Below, one piece after another: positions 1 through 12,347 of a stretch of DNA of 64,000 bases (the first letter of the stretch is position 1; each line of letters opens with the position of its first letter). Origin of the DNA: Otis tarda (lineage: Eukaryota; Chordata; Aves; Otidiformes; Otididae); NCBI GenBank assembly GCA_026413225.1, contig CM048552.1, positions 208,085,553-208,149,552 on the forward strand, read 5' to 3'. The notes below the pieces were generated by a model that was not told the DNA's origin, did not search any database, and was given only the letters and a program-made list of their open reading frames with translations. Made by a program: the position numbers and the translations under genes.

Positions 1-595
1 CTTCTTGTACTGATGGACCCAAAACTGCACACGGTGTTTGAGCTGTGGCCTCACCAGTGCTGAGTACAGGGGCACAATCACTTCCTACTCCTGCTGGCTA
101 TGCTGTTCCCCATACAAGCCAGGATGCTGTTGGCCTTCTTGGCCACCTAGGCACACTGCCTGCTTATGTTCACCCAGCTGTAGACCAGCATCCCCAGGTC
201 CCGTTCCACTGCACAGCTTTCTAGCCACTCTTCCCCAAACCTGTAGCATTGCATGGGTTGTTGTGACCCAATTGCAGGACCTGGCACTTGGCCTTGTTGG
301 AGCTCATACAATTGACCTTGGCCAATGGATCCAGCCTGTCCAGATCCCTCTGCTGAGCCTTCCTAGCCTTGAGTAGGTCGACACTCCCACCCAACTTGGT
401 GTCATCTGCAGACTTACTGAGGGAGCACTCAATTCCCTTGTCCAGATTGTTGATAAAGATATTTAACAGAACTGGCCCCAGTACTGAGCCCTGGGGAACA
501 CCACTTGTGACCAGCCACCAACTTGATTTAACTCCATTTACCACAACATTTTGGACCTGGCCATCCAGCCAGTTTTTTACGATCATCATCTAAAC
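1..595 (-). mobile_element. CR1 LINE fragment with partial reverse transcriptase, truncated by window edge
   Basis: Non-LTR retrotransposon copy on the minus strand. The minus-strand frame at 221-589 carries reverse-transcriptase palm motifs: [10 protein letters not shown], the block leading into the palm, followed by SADDTKLGG in place of the usual F/YADD box. The aspartate pair is kept but the preceding aromatic residue is Ser. Further 3' in the element (1-220) the frame is broken by stops, yet nucleotide similarity to the CR1 C-terminal region continues to the window edge. The 5' side stops near 595, so the copy is truncated at both visible ends. It is more diverged than the copies at 12.3 and 20.6 kb and is not expected to be active. 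Confidence 0.9.
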
Positions 596-3500
596 TGGTT
601 TCAAGGTGGGTGGCTGAGTTTCTGCATGGCTGCCGCATGCCCCCTGCAGCGGGGCTGGCTCACGGCGGCAGTCGGAGAGCAGCAAAACGCACTGGTGTGG
701 ATCAGGAGGGTGACACCAGGAGACAGGATTCCTCAAAAGGCATGCAGGGAGTCTGAGCGGAGCAAAATCTTCCTTAAATATATGGAGATCTTTTAAAAAT
801 GTGTCCCGACGCTCCCGCGTCCGACGCTCTCACGGAAGCCTTGTGCCCTTTTCCTGTGCCTGGTGGGCTCTGAAGCCCTCGAGATGGTCTCCACAAGCCG
901 TGGGAGCAGCTCCCGGGTGCCCGGGCCCTGGCGAGTGTCACCACTAGATGTCACAGCTGTCCCACGGAAGCCACCTCCTCCCGGTGCGCTGGAAGCAGCA
1001 CGGTCCTGTTTTCTTCCCGGCTGCCAGAAACCACACGATCCTCGTAAAACCCTGCGGAGGGGGCAGAGCCCGTGCCAGGCTCTACCCTGCCTCCACGGAG
1101 GGGGAGCAGAGGTGGGGACCTGCCAGGGTGTCACCAGAGCCCGGCCTCTGTCTCCAGCGCAGCACGGACAGGCCAGGGAGTTGGAGGTGCAGGATGGATT
1201 TTTGAGATTGGCTTGGAAAAGTGCATCCACGAGACAAAATGTGTCATCAGCCAGGGTCCTTATTCCCCGTGTGTCTTGGTTCACATGCTCCAGGACAATT
1301 TAATATTTCTTTATCATGGCTAACGGGCCTTGTACCTGGCACTTCAGGTTAAGTTTCACATGTGTCTTCTACAACGATGTTACTAAGGGTCTCAGACCCT
1401 TTCCCTTTCTATGGTGGGTTTTCCCAGACTGGGTTTCCCTGGTTCATTTTTAAGCTCTGCTTCTCCACCAAAGGAAAAGTGGCAAATACTTTGCATACCG
1501 TAATTTGCACCCAGATCATAAATCTGATATTTCAGAGAAAACAACCTGCTTTCTTCCTGGTCCTTAAAAACATTGCTGTTTGAGATTTATCTAATTCTGT
1601 TTTCTGCTACGTTTATCACAAGCCTTCAGCCAGGCTTATGCTGGAGCTTTTACACAGCTAGACTGTCTGTGAGAAAAGAGGCAGCTGAAACCTTTATCCC
1701 TGAAGCATCCTCTTCCTCTCTATCAGGTACCCTGCAGGTCTCCTGCTCTCTTTTAGCATTGTCCACATGCCCACATCCAGCCAGCCCTACTGTTTACTTT
1801 TCCATTGCTGGAGCTGGGATTACTTGGGATCAGCCACTTCCCATTGTGTTCTGTTCCATTATTAAAGCTTTTTGGGGTCTGTTTTCAAGATGGCATGTGG
1901 GAAATGCATACCACCTCCCAGTAACGTAATTTAATATTAATGGAGCTCTATGAGAGACTCCCTGTGAGTTGTTAATACATCAGCTGCAGCACATCCAACA
2001 CTCTGGAAAAGATTTAGGAGGGACTAATTCCTCCTGTGTCGGAGCTCTGTTGGCCTTTGACAGAGTTACGCCATGGGTGCATGGAGCCTGCACCATCTAG
2101 GATCAGACTGGCTTGGCACCAGAGGAATAATGATGACAACAGCAGAAAAATATTATATAGGCAGAGCTTGACATGCTTGGGTATCATTCGTCCTCATCTC
2201 CCTGTCGTTTCGGAAGGAGTTCATGAGCCCATTCAGTTATCGGACACGTTCAGAAAAGCCAGCGCAGTGAGGTGCCTCCCAGCGTAAGACTTTGGGCATC
2301 CTGATAGCTTTCTCTCTTCTAATGATATACATCATTTCTGATGACAATATCATGAAATGACACATAATTTTTATTTTCACTCCAAGAGTCACTAAACGGA
2401 CTTGCCGCTATGGTTCACAATGGTTTGGCACACAAGGACAGGAACCGTGGAACAAGACAAGACAGGAAGCTGTCATTTCATGATGCAAGCACAGGCTACG
2501 TTCAGCTTCAATAATTTGTGCTTTCCCTGATGGCACTTTGTCAGGAGTTTTGGTAAACAGTGAGAGGGGATCTGGTGGCTTTATCACAGAACCGAACACA
2601 GTTTTGGGTGTGATTCACTCTCCTGTTAAGGGGTGGCCACTGGCCAGCCATTTAATCTCTGTGCACCTCTGAGCATCACTCCTCCTTTCCACCACGTTTT
2701 TATCTGACGGTCTGCCTTTTCCTTTCTGCTTGCACAGTGCCCGGTACGGTCGGACAGTCTCAGCCGAGGCCGCCAAGCAAGCTCCTCTGATTCAGAAGCG
2801 CTGGTGGGTGTTTGTCTCATGTGGGTGCCAGGACCGCAGGGCAGTATCTTTGTGTGAAATCAAGAGAGTTTGCAGATCTATTTGGATGACTTTGCATGGG
2901 AAATGCACAGAAGTCAGCATTAAAGAGACATGAGAAATGAACAGAACTCGCTGTACTCCACTTAGGGAATAAATTGCCAGAAGTCTGCAATTAAATCTGG
3001 CAGACAGGAAGCCTTCTGGAATAGAGTTACTTTCTATGCGGAGTGCTTGACAGTTAAAATTGAAGTCTGTTGAACTTTGCTACAGAAATATACCTGTGTT
3101 TCTTTCTTTTCATTTGTGAGTCACAGTAGTCTATTTTACTTATTTATGTAAGATGAAGCTGTAAGAAAAAAAATTGGAAAGCAAAAGTGTGGCCACTGAT
3201 GATGCTAAATATAACTGTCAGCAAGACAACTCAGTTAGATGTTAGGGAAGGAATGATTTTTGCATAAGAATTGTGTTTATTAATTTTACGAGAATGTAAC
3301 TTAAGGAGTGCAGCCTTACATCTTCAGAAAACAATTATGAAACTTAGAAGGCAGCTAGTTCCAACACTAAGCAAACACAATGGAAAATACAACGCACAAA
3401 TAATGCTCTAGCTCTCCGCAGGGCGTTGTACTCCTGTGTGGGCAGCCGGTCCCCTCATCAATTTTTATCATTACCGATCTTGAGTCTCTGTGCCATTTGC

Positions 3501-5010
3501 AGCCTGCAGCAACCTATCTGCCAAGATGCAGTGCCAAACATCACTAGGAACAAGCAAAGTCACTTGTTTAATGACTCAGGAACCCTCCAACTCAGCACAG
3601 AGAATACAACAGGATAATAGCCCGTGCTCTTCCTGGAAATCAGCTGTGTGTTTCTGTTGCTAACATTTAGCTGCTTTAACGGATGGTTTAGAAAATTGGA
3701 TTCCATTTCCCAAGCTGAGGACATGAAGTGAGCAAAAGAAAGAAATTTTTAGGCAGCTCCCAGGGACAGGGCTTGAACAAGTCAACAATTACCCAGTGGC
3801 TTTTAATCTGAGGACTGGTAAAAGCTGCTTTCATGGACTTCTTTTCTTGTGTGTGTATCTGGGATCACATCCAGAAAACCTCTCAAAATTTTTGATAAAA
3901 TTCTTCTCAACTTCAGCATGGGGTCAGTGGTCAAAACGGAGTGACTTTTGACCTGGAGCAACAGATTGATCATATCGTTAATCTGAGACATGAAAATTAT
4001 CTCGAAAGTTTCAACTCTGCCAAAGTCAGACCAAGAACTTCAATTTAGGTTGCTCCTTCGACTCTGAGGGAAGTGCCCCAGTCCCAACGTTGTTGATTAT
4101 TCTGATGATCTGTCTCACATTTTTCATCACAAACTCCAGAAGAGGTTCATTTTATCCCTGACAGAGAACACAAAACATTTTAATTCATCAGAATTCATAG
4201 GATGGGAATATGGTTGGGATGCTGACCCTGAATTTTTACTACCAAGTTTGAATGTTGCAATATTTGCTACAGAATACATTTGCTGGAAATATATCCTGCA
4301 AAATGCAAGCTTCCATAGCTCCCACTCACTTCAGCAAGCCAACCAGAATACCGTGTCATGCCCACAGCAGGCATCTGCCAATCCTTGTCAGTGTTTCATC
4401 CACACACTTTGATCTCTGCAGATGGAAGGACCATGCCATTGGAATTAGACAGGCAACACTGAAGTTGCTTTTGAGAAGAAAAGTTTCAAAGATAACTCTG
4501 AAGGACCAACTCAATCCATCACAGATAGGTATTAATTATGATTTTAATGACCACAATCCAGCAGGGATTCTGAAGCAAACATTTCCAGTCCATGGCACTG
4601 TTGTGCAATGTGGCGATTTAAGTACGAGAGACTAGTATACCGTTTCCCTTAATCCTATTTATACTCCACAATTTTACAAAAAATAACTCTGTAAAATGCA
4701 ACTAGTTCCCATCCACATATCATAAAAGCAAATATACCAAAATACCAGACAAATTGTCGTGACTGACATCCACCCACAATCTTAAAAGCAGAAAAATACA
4801 GCCCAAATAAATCATCCCCAGAATGTACAAAAAGCAAAATTGCCCACAAAATTAGATCTAAGAACATTTTTCAAAGCTGAAATCATACAATGTTTGACTA
4901 TGGCCTCTTGACACAAGGGTGCAAACATCTGGAGAGCGTGCCTCAGCGCCTAGTGTAACACGGATCGACCTCACCCCCTGTAATCGTGAGAGTTAGAGTT
5001 AATATTTGAA
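596..5010. other. No gene recognised; contains a GC-rich patch
   Basis: This is single-copy-looking DNA with no convincing exon. About 790-1180 is GC-rich and CpG-rich compared with the AT-rich surroundings, and overlapping frames on both strands there stay open only because stop codons are scarce. Nothing recognisable was seen in 1200-5010. Confidence 0.5.
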
Positions 5011-5157
5011 CACCTACTGCTTGTGAGCAAAAGCAGTCTGGCAGATCATGCTCAAGACGCTTTGGTAGGACTGCTGGGATGGGACAAACCTTGCCAAGGG
5101 CTGAGGAGGATGCAGTTCTTGGGAGCTTCTCAAGAGAGAAGAACCGTTTAGTGAGAT
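5011..5157 (+). repeat. Direct repeat copy 1 of an unidentified short element
   Basis: About 147 bases that recur, at roughly 90 percent identity by eye, at 6364-6522. Both copies begin at ACCTACTGCTTGTGAGC and run to AGAGAGAAGAACC(A/G)TTTA. This copy lacks an internal stretch of about a dozen bases present in the other. The unit has no open frame and no recognised family signature. It may be a piece of an unclassified interspersed repeat or a local duplication. Confidence 0.75.
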
Positions 5158-6103
5158 ATCTGAGGTCAGAGCTGAGGGACAGAGTTGAGTGAGAAAGCAG
5201 GCAGCAGCAAAGATTTTACACCAGACCCCAACACTTGTGGGGTAACCTTTTCATTACCTAAGGATCTCTGTTGCCCTGTGACAGCCATGACCATAGAGGG
5301 GGCTGGACAGAAACCTCCTTTCCAGGCAGCTCAGGCAGTGGTGCTAGACAACCATCTGCAGTAGAAATGTAAAATCGGACCTTTGACAAGGTTCGCAGCT
5401 TACTTCCATTGTAACTGCATTTTTATTAATTTAGTTATATTACTAGCTTGTCTGTGGGATTTTCCAAATGCTCCTGAGAAAGTCACACAACAGACACAAG
5501 GACCATCAAACCCAGTTCAGGATGCGTTGTCCTCAGAGCAAACCCCTCGAATGCCAGCCTTTATAAAGTCATTGTGGTGCAGAAGCACATGCGGCACGCG
5601 GTATAGCGGATTTTTCTGTCTTTCAGCCTTTAGAAGAAGCAAATGCTGTTGAAAGAAAGCTGTTAACAAAGAAGAGCGTGGGAAAAAAAAATTAATGTCT
5701 GGTGTAATTTCAGGGGAGTTTCACCAGAGATTTATCTGTCTGTACACTTATTCTGGAAAAAAAGTTCAGAGACGATATTTGTATCCAGAGCTGACATTCT
5801 CTGCCAAAACTGCCTTAGGTTTAGCTATCAGCATCCCTGCAACTGTAACTCCAACTGTGTTCAGAAGAAGACTTATGTTTATATATACAAATGTGTATGT
5901 ATTTTCCCCATATATTTTTTTTTAATAAAGAAGAAAAATTTCCTGTGTACACAGTAACAAACCCAGGGGGTTCAAGGGTTCCTGTGGCAGCTAATTTATT
6001 CATTTCTGTTCTACCTTTGAAAGCTTTGGTTTCATCTTGAACATTGGTGAAACTGTGAACTTTTTTGTAAGTTGGAAAAAACTCTTTCCCACTCAAATTT
6101 AAA
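5158..6103. other. No gene recognised
   Basis: AT-rich sequence between the first direct-repeat copy and a CR1 3' end. The open frames here (for example 5383-5652) are short, have no domain signature and no supporting splice sites. Confidence 0.5.
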
Positions 6104-6311
6104 CCATAGAATCATAGAACAGCTTGGGTTGGAAAGGGACATTTCAAGGCCATCTGGTCCAAGCCCCCTGCAAGGAGCAGGGACATCTCCAACCAGATCA
6201 GGTTGCTCAGAGCCTCATCCAACCTGGCCTTGAGTGTTTCCAGGAATGGGGCATCCACCACCACTCTGGGCAACCTGTGCCAGTGCTTCACCACCCTCAG
6301 TGTTAAAAATA
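6104..6311 (-). mobile_element. CR1 LINE 3'-end fragment
   Basis: Starts on the + strand with CATAGAATCATAGAA, the complement of the CR1 terminal 8-mer repeat, followed by the conserved 3' UTR block (GGTTGGAAAGGGACATTTC, AAGGAGCAGGGACATCTCC). It continues into the last codons of the reverse-transcriptase frame and ends near TGTTAAAAATAG. It is a severely 5'-truncated copy of about 208 bases. The next direct-repeat copy begins about 50 bases beyond it. Confidence 0.93.
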
Positions 6312-6363
6312 GAGCTCATGATCCAAACACCTACTCATGCTGTCCATAGCAATGTGAAGGTAC

Positions 6364-6522
6364 ACCTACTGCTTGTGAGCAAAAGCAGCCTGGCAGATCG
6401 TGCTCAAGATGCTTTGGTGGGACTGCTGGGATGGAACAAACCTTGCCAAGGGAATAGCATCTCAAGGCTTGAGGAGGATGCAGTTCTTGGGAGCTTCTCA
6501 AGAGAGAAGAACCATTTAATGA
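6364..6522 (+). repeat. Direct repeat copy 2 of an unidentified short element
   Basis: Second copy of the unit at 5011-5157, in the same orientation and about 1.35 kb away. It contains an extra segment around GGAATAGCATCTCAAGG that the first copy lacks. The + strand frame 6234-6665 runs across CR1 and this repeat and is not regarded as a gene. Confidence 0.75.
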
Positions 6523-9326
6523 AATGGGAATGTGCTGAAATGATGTTTAGGTTCAAATTCCGACTGTCACAGGAGCATCCATGCTACGCCTCGTGGGCAG
6601 ATACAAGGCCAGTTGTAAGCACAATGCACCCAGCAATTTCCCCATCTGCTGGGATGAGTGGCTGACATATATCTACTGGTGCATAACCCATCAGATAGGC
6701 TGGAGCATGCCCTACCTGTTCTGTATGTGAGTCTGTGTCAGCCCTCAAAAGTCCCTGGCAGTCTACAAAATGCTGCGTAAACGTGTCATTTCAGGCAAGT
6801 TTTTCAATATCTGCATCTGTCTGTCACCTATAAAACTGGGACAAAAGAGATTGTTTTCTCCATTCTTGCTGTTTGCAGACTAGAGGATTTTTGAGTCAGA
6901 GTTCACCTCTGACCGTGGGGCATATTTAAGGCTGGCCAGGAAATGTTTTTCCTGTCCTGTGTGAAAATATTTACGGCTCACAAATGTTTCCAATCTCTCA
7001 TCCAGGCAAAACAATCACCTTTGGAAGCAGAGGGGAACCTTGACTGCAACAACCGCCTGAAGGTTCTGCGCTGCAGATGACACAAACCAGATGAGAACTC
7101 CTTCCTCGTGGGAAGATCATTTCTGTGAAAAACATGAGTCAAGGGAGATTCCTTAAAAGCACTGGCTTGGCTCTTGGAGAATCCAGTAAGAGCTGTGCTG
7201 GTTACCAACGCTTCCTGCTCCTTCGCACCAGAAAAGAACAAAGGAGCTTCACATTATAAGCACGCTGAACTTTCACCATTCGTAGGCCACTCCCCTTCAA
7301 ATCCTGGAGAAAATTAATTTCATAGGAAGACTTAGGGCTTTTGCTCTATCATATTTCGGGTACCTTCAGGGAGGGAGGGAGCCAGCAGGACCGAGATGCA
7401 GAAGCCACAAGCATGAGGAGCTTCATGCTGCAGCTTTCCACCTTATGTTCACCTCGGAAGTACTTGAGTGTATGATGTTCCTTGCTTCCTTTGCCTGGGA
7501 GAAATATCCACATAGGAAAAAGTAATAAAGAAACAAGATTCTTACAGGGCTAAACTCAAACTAGTTGACAGAAGAGAGACCGCTGGTGTTAGCGGTCAGG
7601 CTATCTTAGTGTGTTGGATAATTTTCATTAGATCTCATCTGTAGTGTGCTATAGCATCTATACTGTTCGCAGCTTCAGTGTAGTAATGACGGGGCCTTGG
7701 CAGAAACAGTATTAGGGGAATAGTGACTGAGACAACAAAGGAGTGTGATACACTTAACTTTTAAAATACATTTCTCCATGCAGGATTTGTTGGCCCCTCC
7801 AGGTCCTAGAATTCACCTGAAATGAAAAATCACATCCAGACACTTTTGAAGTTTAGTGAACTCAGATCCTGATCTGATTTCCCAGTTTTTATCAAATTTT
7901 GACTACTCAGGAAAGATTAATAATATTGTTTCTGCTTTATCTTTCCTCAGTCCTTCTCCTGATCTGTAGGAACAGGACTCATGATGGATAGAGGTATGAA
8001 ATTATCCTTTTTTTTTTTTCTTCTGAAGGAGAAAAGGTTATCTGCAGCCCAAGTTATCCATCTGTATTTTATTTGAGCAAAGAGACAAAATCAAGATCAT
8101 CCATTTTCAGCCAAAATCAACAACCTTGAAAAATACAGTCCTGTCCACCAGCTTAGTCATCCTGCACTTTGCCTATTTGATAGGGTTTACAGCAAAACAA
8201 AGAACTAAAAAGAATAGCGTGTGTTGCGTTAGGATCTGTACTCTAAGGGGAGCCAGAGAAAAAATGACTCACGCTCTGGGAAGAATTCCACCTGTTCCCA
8301 TCCAAATTATGTTTCCCCATCAGGCTGGAAGGGAAGCAGCTGATTCCCATGGGAATATTTTCATCTTGAACAATATACACATTTAAAACACAGTTCTTGA
8401 GTCTGTCCTATTTATGATTATGTTTGCATTAAATGCTGTCTTCTAACCAGCGCAGAGCCCAGTGCTGGGTGAGCACTTCTCCTCCCCCAGCCTTCAGCTC
8501 AACTCTGACTTTTGAAGGGAATTAAGTGTGGCTGACGGAAGAAAGGCATTAGTATCACCAGGACTGGGAAAGCCAGTGCAAACCCCTCTTGTGAAAATGG
8601 TTTTGGTGGAAAGCAGAAGCAAGGGGAAAAAAATGAATTTGCTTGAAGTGATATGCTAAAGACCATGAAATTCAAAAGAAAGCCGTGTCACATAAAGAAA
8701 GGCTCACAGGGTGATGACAGTAATGGCCTAAAATGCACTACTTAGTGCATTTTATGACCATTTCTTCCAATAATTGTGAATCCATTATCAAAAATCTGGT
8801 TGATTAGGCACAAAAGAATATATCAGCAGTTAAAAAGCACACAGCTACTGTATTTCAGTGGCCATTCAGCTGTCTCCTCCTACGCTGCATGGCCACAAAA
8901 AGAAATTGAGATAGGGACTGACCATAGACAGGGAGATTTTTCAGGTACTTTTTCAAGATGTTCGTCCAGGTGTCTCAAAATCACAATTCCGTAGATGTGA
9001 ACCAGCCTTGAGCATAGGGATCAAACCAAAACTGCTCCATCGCATTCCTTTGCTTGGTGTCTGAGTGATGGTGACGTGTGACAGCAGGAACTTGTTTCTA
9101 TGTCACCCTTGATGAAACACTGTGAGTGAGAGAATTAGGCATAAGGCTGGAATGTATGGACATATCTACGCAGACACATACAGGCAGATGTGAGCTCGTC
9201 TTGCTATGTTCTCAGCTAGCCAAGTATCAGCAGGAGGGATGTGGTTTTACCGCACCAGATCTGTACCCATCTGTATAGACTTCTGTGACTATCTCCTGAT
9301 GTCTAGTTCTGACAGTTAGGACCTTG
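6523..9326. other. No gene recognised; contains a perfect 12-bp hairpin
   Basis: AT-rich non-coding sequence. The frames at 6978-7241 and 8126-8386 are short, with no domain or splice support. The only structured feature seen is the inverted repeat at 8729-8754. Confidence 0.5.
8729..8754. repeat. Perfect inverted repeat, 12-bp arms, 2-bp loop
   Basis: TAAAATGCACTA, then CT, then TAGTGCATTTTA, exactly self-complementary. Beyond a short mismatch the stem resumes as ATGG on the left (8723-8726) paired with CCAT on the right (8758-8761). It could be a hairpin RNA, a small palindromic element or chance. No transposon terminal repeats or target duplication were recognised around it. Confidence 0.85.
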
Positions 9327-9353
9327 TAGACAGAACTAAACTAGTTCTGTCTA
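9327..9353. repeat. Perfect inverted repeat, 12-bp arms, 3-bp loop
   Basis: TAGACAGAACTA, spacer AAC, TAGTTCTGTCTA, exactly self-complementary. A partial third copy of the arm (TAGTTCTGACAG) lies just upstream at 9304-9315. The hairpin directly abuts the 5' truncation point of the CR1 copy at 9356. It may have arisen when that CR1 inserted, or it may already have been there. Confidence 0.85.
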
Positions 9354-9355
9354 AT

Positions 9356-9960
9356 TAGGCCACCAGCATTCTGGCTTGTATCAGGAACAGTGTGGTCAGC
9401 AGAAGTAGGGAAGTGATCATGCCCCTGTACTCAGCACTGGTGAGGCCACACCTCGAATACTGTGTGCAGTTTTGGGCCCCTCACTGCAAGAAAGACACTG
9501 AGGTGCTGGAGCATGTTCAGAGAAGGGCAATGAAGCTGGTGAGGGGTCTGGAACACAAGTCTTACAAGGAGCAGCTGAGGCAAATGGAGTCGTTTAGTCT
9601 GGAGAAAAGAAGGCTGAGGGGAGACCTCATTGCTCTCTACAACTACCTGAAAGGCGGGTGTAGGGAGGTGGGTGCTGGTCTTTCCTCCCAAGTAACTAGT
9701 GACAGGACAAGAGGAAATGGCCTCAAGTTGCATCAGGGGAGGCCTAGATTGGATATTAGGAAACACTTCTTTACTGAAAGAGTGGTCAAGCATTGGAACA
9801 GGCTGCCCAAGGAAGTGGTGGAGTCACCATCCCTGGAGGTCTTCAAAGAACATGTAGACGTGGCACTTTAGGACATGGTTTAGTAGGCATGGTGGTGTTG
9901 GGTTGAAGGTTTGACTTGATGATCTTGGAGGTCTTTTCCAACTTTAAAGATTCTATGATG
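9356..9960 (+). mobile_element. CR1 LINE 3' half with intact C-terminal reverse-transcriptase frame
   Basis: Sense-strand CR1. The frame 9392-9871 encodes the C-terminal thumb and tail of the CR1 polyprotein: [52 protein letters not shown] and [20 protein letters not shown], ending at a natural stop. The tail differs from the other copies (it ends FKEHVDVAL rather than SNLIWLEM) and the 3' UTR reads GACTTGATGATCTTGGAGG, so it belongs to another CR1 subfamily. It ends at AAAGATTCTATGATG. It lacks the catalytic palm and cannot be autonomous. Confidence 0.93.
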
Positions 9961-12347
9961 TTGTCACTAATTTATCTGTGACTGCATGATCATTTCTGCA
10001 TTTCAGGCTATCTTCTACTTAAAAGATTTTTCCAGAGTGATGGTGTACTGAGGGATCAGCCCTCAGTTTGTGAATCTGTTCTTACACAGACGTTGGACTG
10101 ACTCTGAAGAAAATTGGGTCCATTCCCTAGCACAGCTAATATTGCTTCTGTTTTCAGGCATACTATTTATTTTTCTATCTGCAAAATAAGGATAAATATT
10201 TCACCACTTGAAGCAAGGTTTATAAAAAACATCTGTCATGTGTTTGTGAACTAGATTGCTATTACAGTGACTGTGAGTAAAGTGAGCACCTACCATGCAA
10301 ATGGACAGACTTTTTAGCTTCAGCTTCTATACAACTGTTCTTGTTATTGCTATTACATTATCATTACTTATTCAAAACTTCAATAAAAGGAAGAAAATGA
10401 GCCCTAATGCAACGGAATGAAAAAAATAAAGACTATTTTTCTGGTTTTGAATAATGCAGAATAGTGCTGTGTTCTATTATTCCTCTATTTGCTGTTGACT
10501 GAAGGAAGGCATTTCACTGCTTCAGTCCTAAGAACTAGCACACTGCAGAATGTCACTGCATGGTTGTTCTTCAAATAAAACTCATCATCTTTAAAAGTGA
10601 ATCTAATGAGCCTTTAGGTTAAGGTCACTAATCTCTCTGTAGCATGTTCATAGCATAGATTTGAGCCAGATGTTTTACATTTTTCGTGCCTGAGTCACGA
10701 GCTGAATTTTTGACTATTGACCCGTGTTTTCAAATGAAAACGTCAAGAAATCCTTTGTGGTAACTGTAGTTTCCTGTCAGCTGGAAAAATGTTGGAAACT
10801 CTTTCTCATGAACTTCTGTCCCTCGCTGGCTGTATTTCCCGTCCAAGACCATTCTAAGTGGGTTGGCATGGCGACAAGCTTTCTCTAGTATACAATCACT
10901 AATTAGAGAAAAAGGGCATGTAGGTGACAGCTTAGGCAAACTATAAGGAAACTTCTTCCTAGCTCAGTTTTTTAAGGCAAGAAGGCATATGGCAAAAGAA
11001 TATAATTAATAATTTTAATTTGTGTATCATTCACATAGTGCCCTCAGAGCAGTTACTAGCTAACATTCCTGATTTGATTTGTGCTTGGTAACATTCATAT
11101 TTCAGATGCATTTGAGCAGATTAGTTTTTGTAGTGGTAAACAAGAAAAAAAAAAACAACAACAAAAATAAAAACATCATAAGAGCTTGAAACAGCTTGAG
11201 AGGTTGAATATTTATGTTGGTCAAGACCTGATATGACCTTCATTAAAATCAACGGAAAGAATGAAACTGAATTCAGTATAAGATTCATCAGAAATACAAG
11301 TGCTTTCTATACCACTGCGGTTTTAAGTAGAAGGCAATAAAGGAGAGAGAGAGGAATTTTGAAGCCAGCAGTTGTGCTAGACTGATGATGTTTGCCTGAA
11401 ATCTCCTGCTCTATCAACATTTGTTGACCAGGCTTGGTAAAGAGAGAAATGAGCTGATGGGACTTGCTGAGGTGGATTGCCTCTTAACTCACCTGAAGAT
11501 GTTGAGCTCTTTCAGAAAAAGAGATCGAGACTGAGGAGTTAGCCTTCTTCAGATGGATAACCAAGAAGCAATTCAGTCAGAGATCAAGTGGCAAGATTAT
11601 TACGCTGCTTTTTGGTTGATTTTTTTTTTGAGAGGGGAAAGATGGGGTTGGAAAAACCTGTACCACGTCTGCAGCTCTGTGTAGTGTGGTTATACAGAAA
11701 GCTGTGTGAACTTATTGCTTTTACAACCCCAGGTTTAATGACAAATGAAGGCTGTTCGGGCTTCTCGCTGATGAGTCTTATGATAAGAATTTAGATCACT
11801 AGTTTTTGCAGTCTTTTCTCAGGATAACCTTGCATTTAGATTCCTGCATAAGGCACACTAGATCAGGCTCTGTTACACTAACGTGCTATGGTCATTATTA
11901 GATTTGGTCTCTTAGGAGACTTAAAAAAAAATCCCTGAAATGAGAGGTGCTGCCAGGACTTATTTTGCTTTCTTGTAAGGCATTTAATCCAAGTTCTGCT
12001 ACATAGTAGACACTATAATGGTGAGGCAGCTGACTGCAAATCTACACTGAGTCCCTGAAGGACTCCTCAGTGCTTCCTTTCCTCTTAAAACATTCAGACA
12101 AAATCGATAAGAAATTATATTTGCGATTTCTTACCGTTAGATTGATATTTCTAAAGTCACGTGTTTACAGAGCAAGACTTAGCCTGTATGATGAAGAACA
12201 ATAAGAAATAAATCCTCAGCCCTGGTCTCCATATGGCAGCCACTCAGAGCATACACTTCTCTTGGGACTGATAGTGTCGTGGCAAACTTTTTCATTGTGA
12301 AATGCTCTAGAAGAGAAATCAGAGAGCATTCTTTCAGGGGACTTTTA
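9961..12347. other. No gene recognised
   Basis: AT-rich non-coding sequence with short A-rich runs (11144-11177). The frames at 10730-10939(-) and 11588-11794(+) are short and have no support. Confidence 0.5.

Noticed and set aside
793..1284. 163-codon minus-strand frame containing LADDTF
   Set aside because: It resembles a reverse-transcriptase box only by chance. The surrounding residues do not match CR1 or any polymerase, and the DNA is GC-rich.
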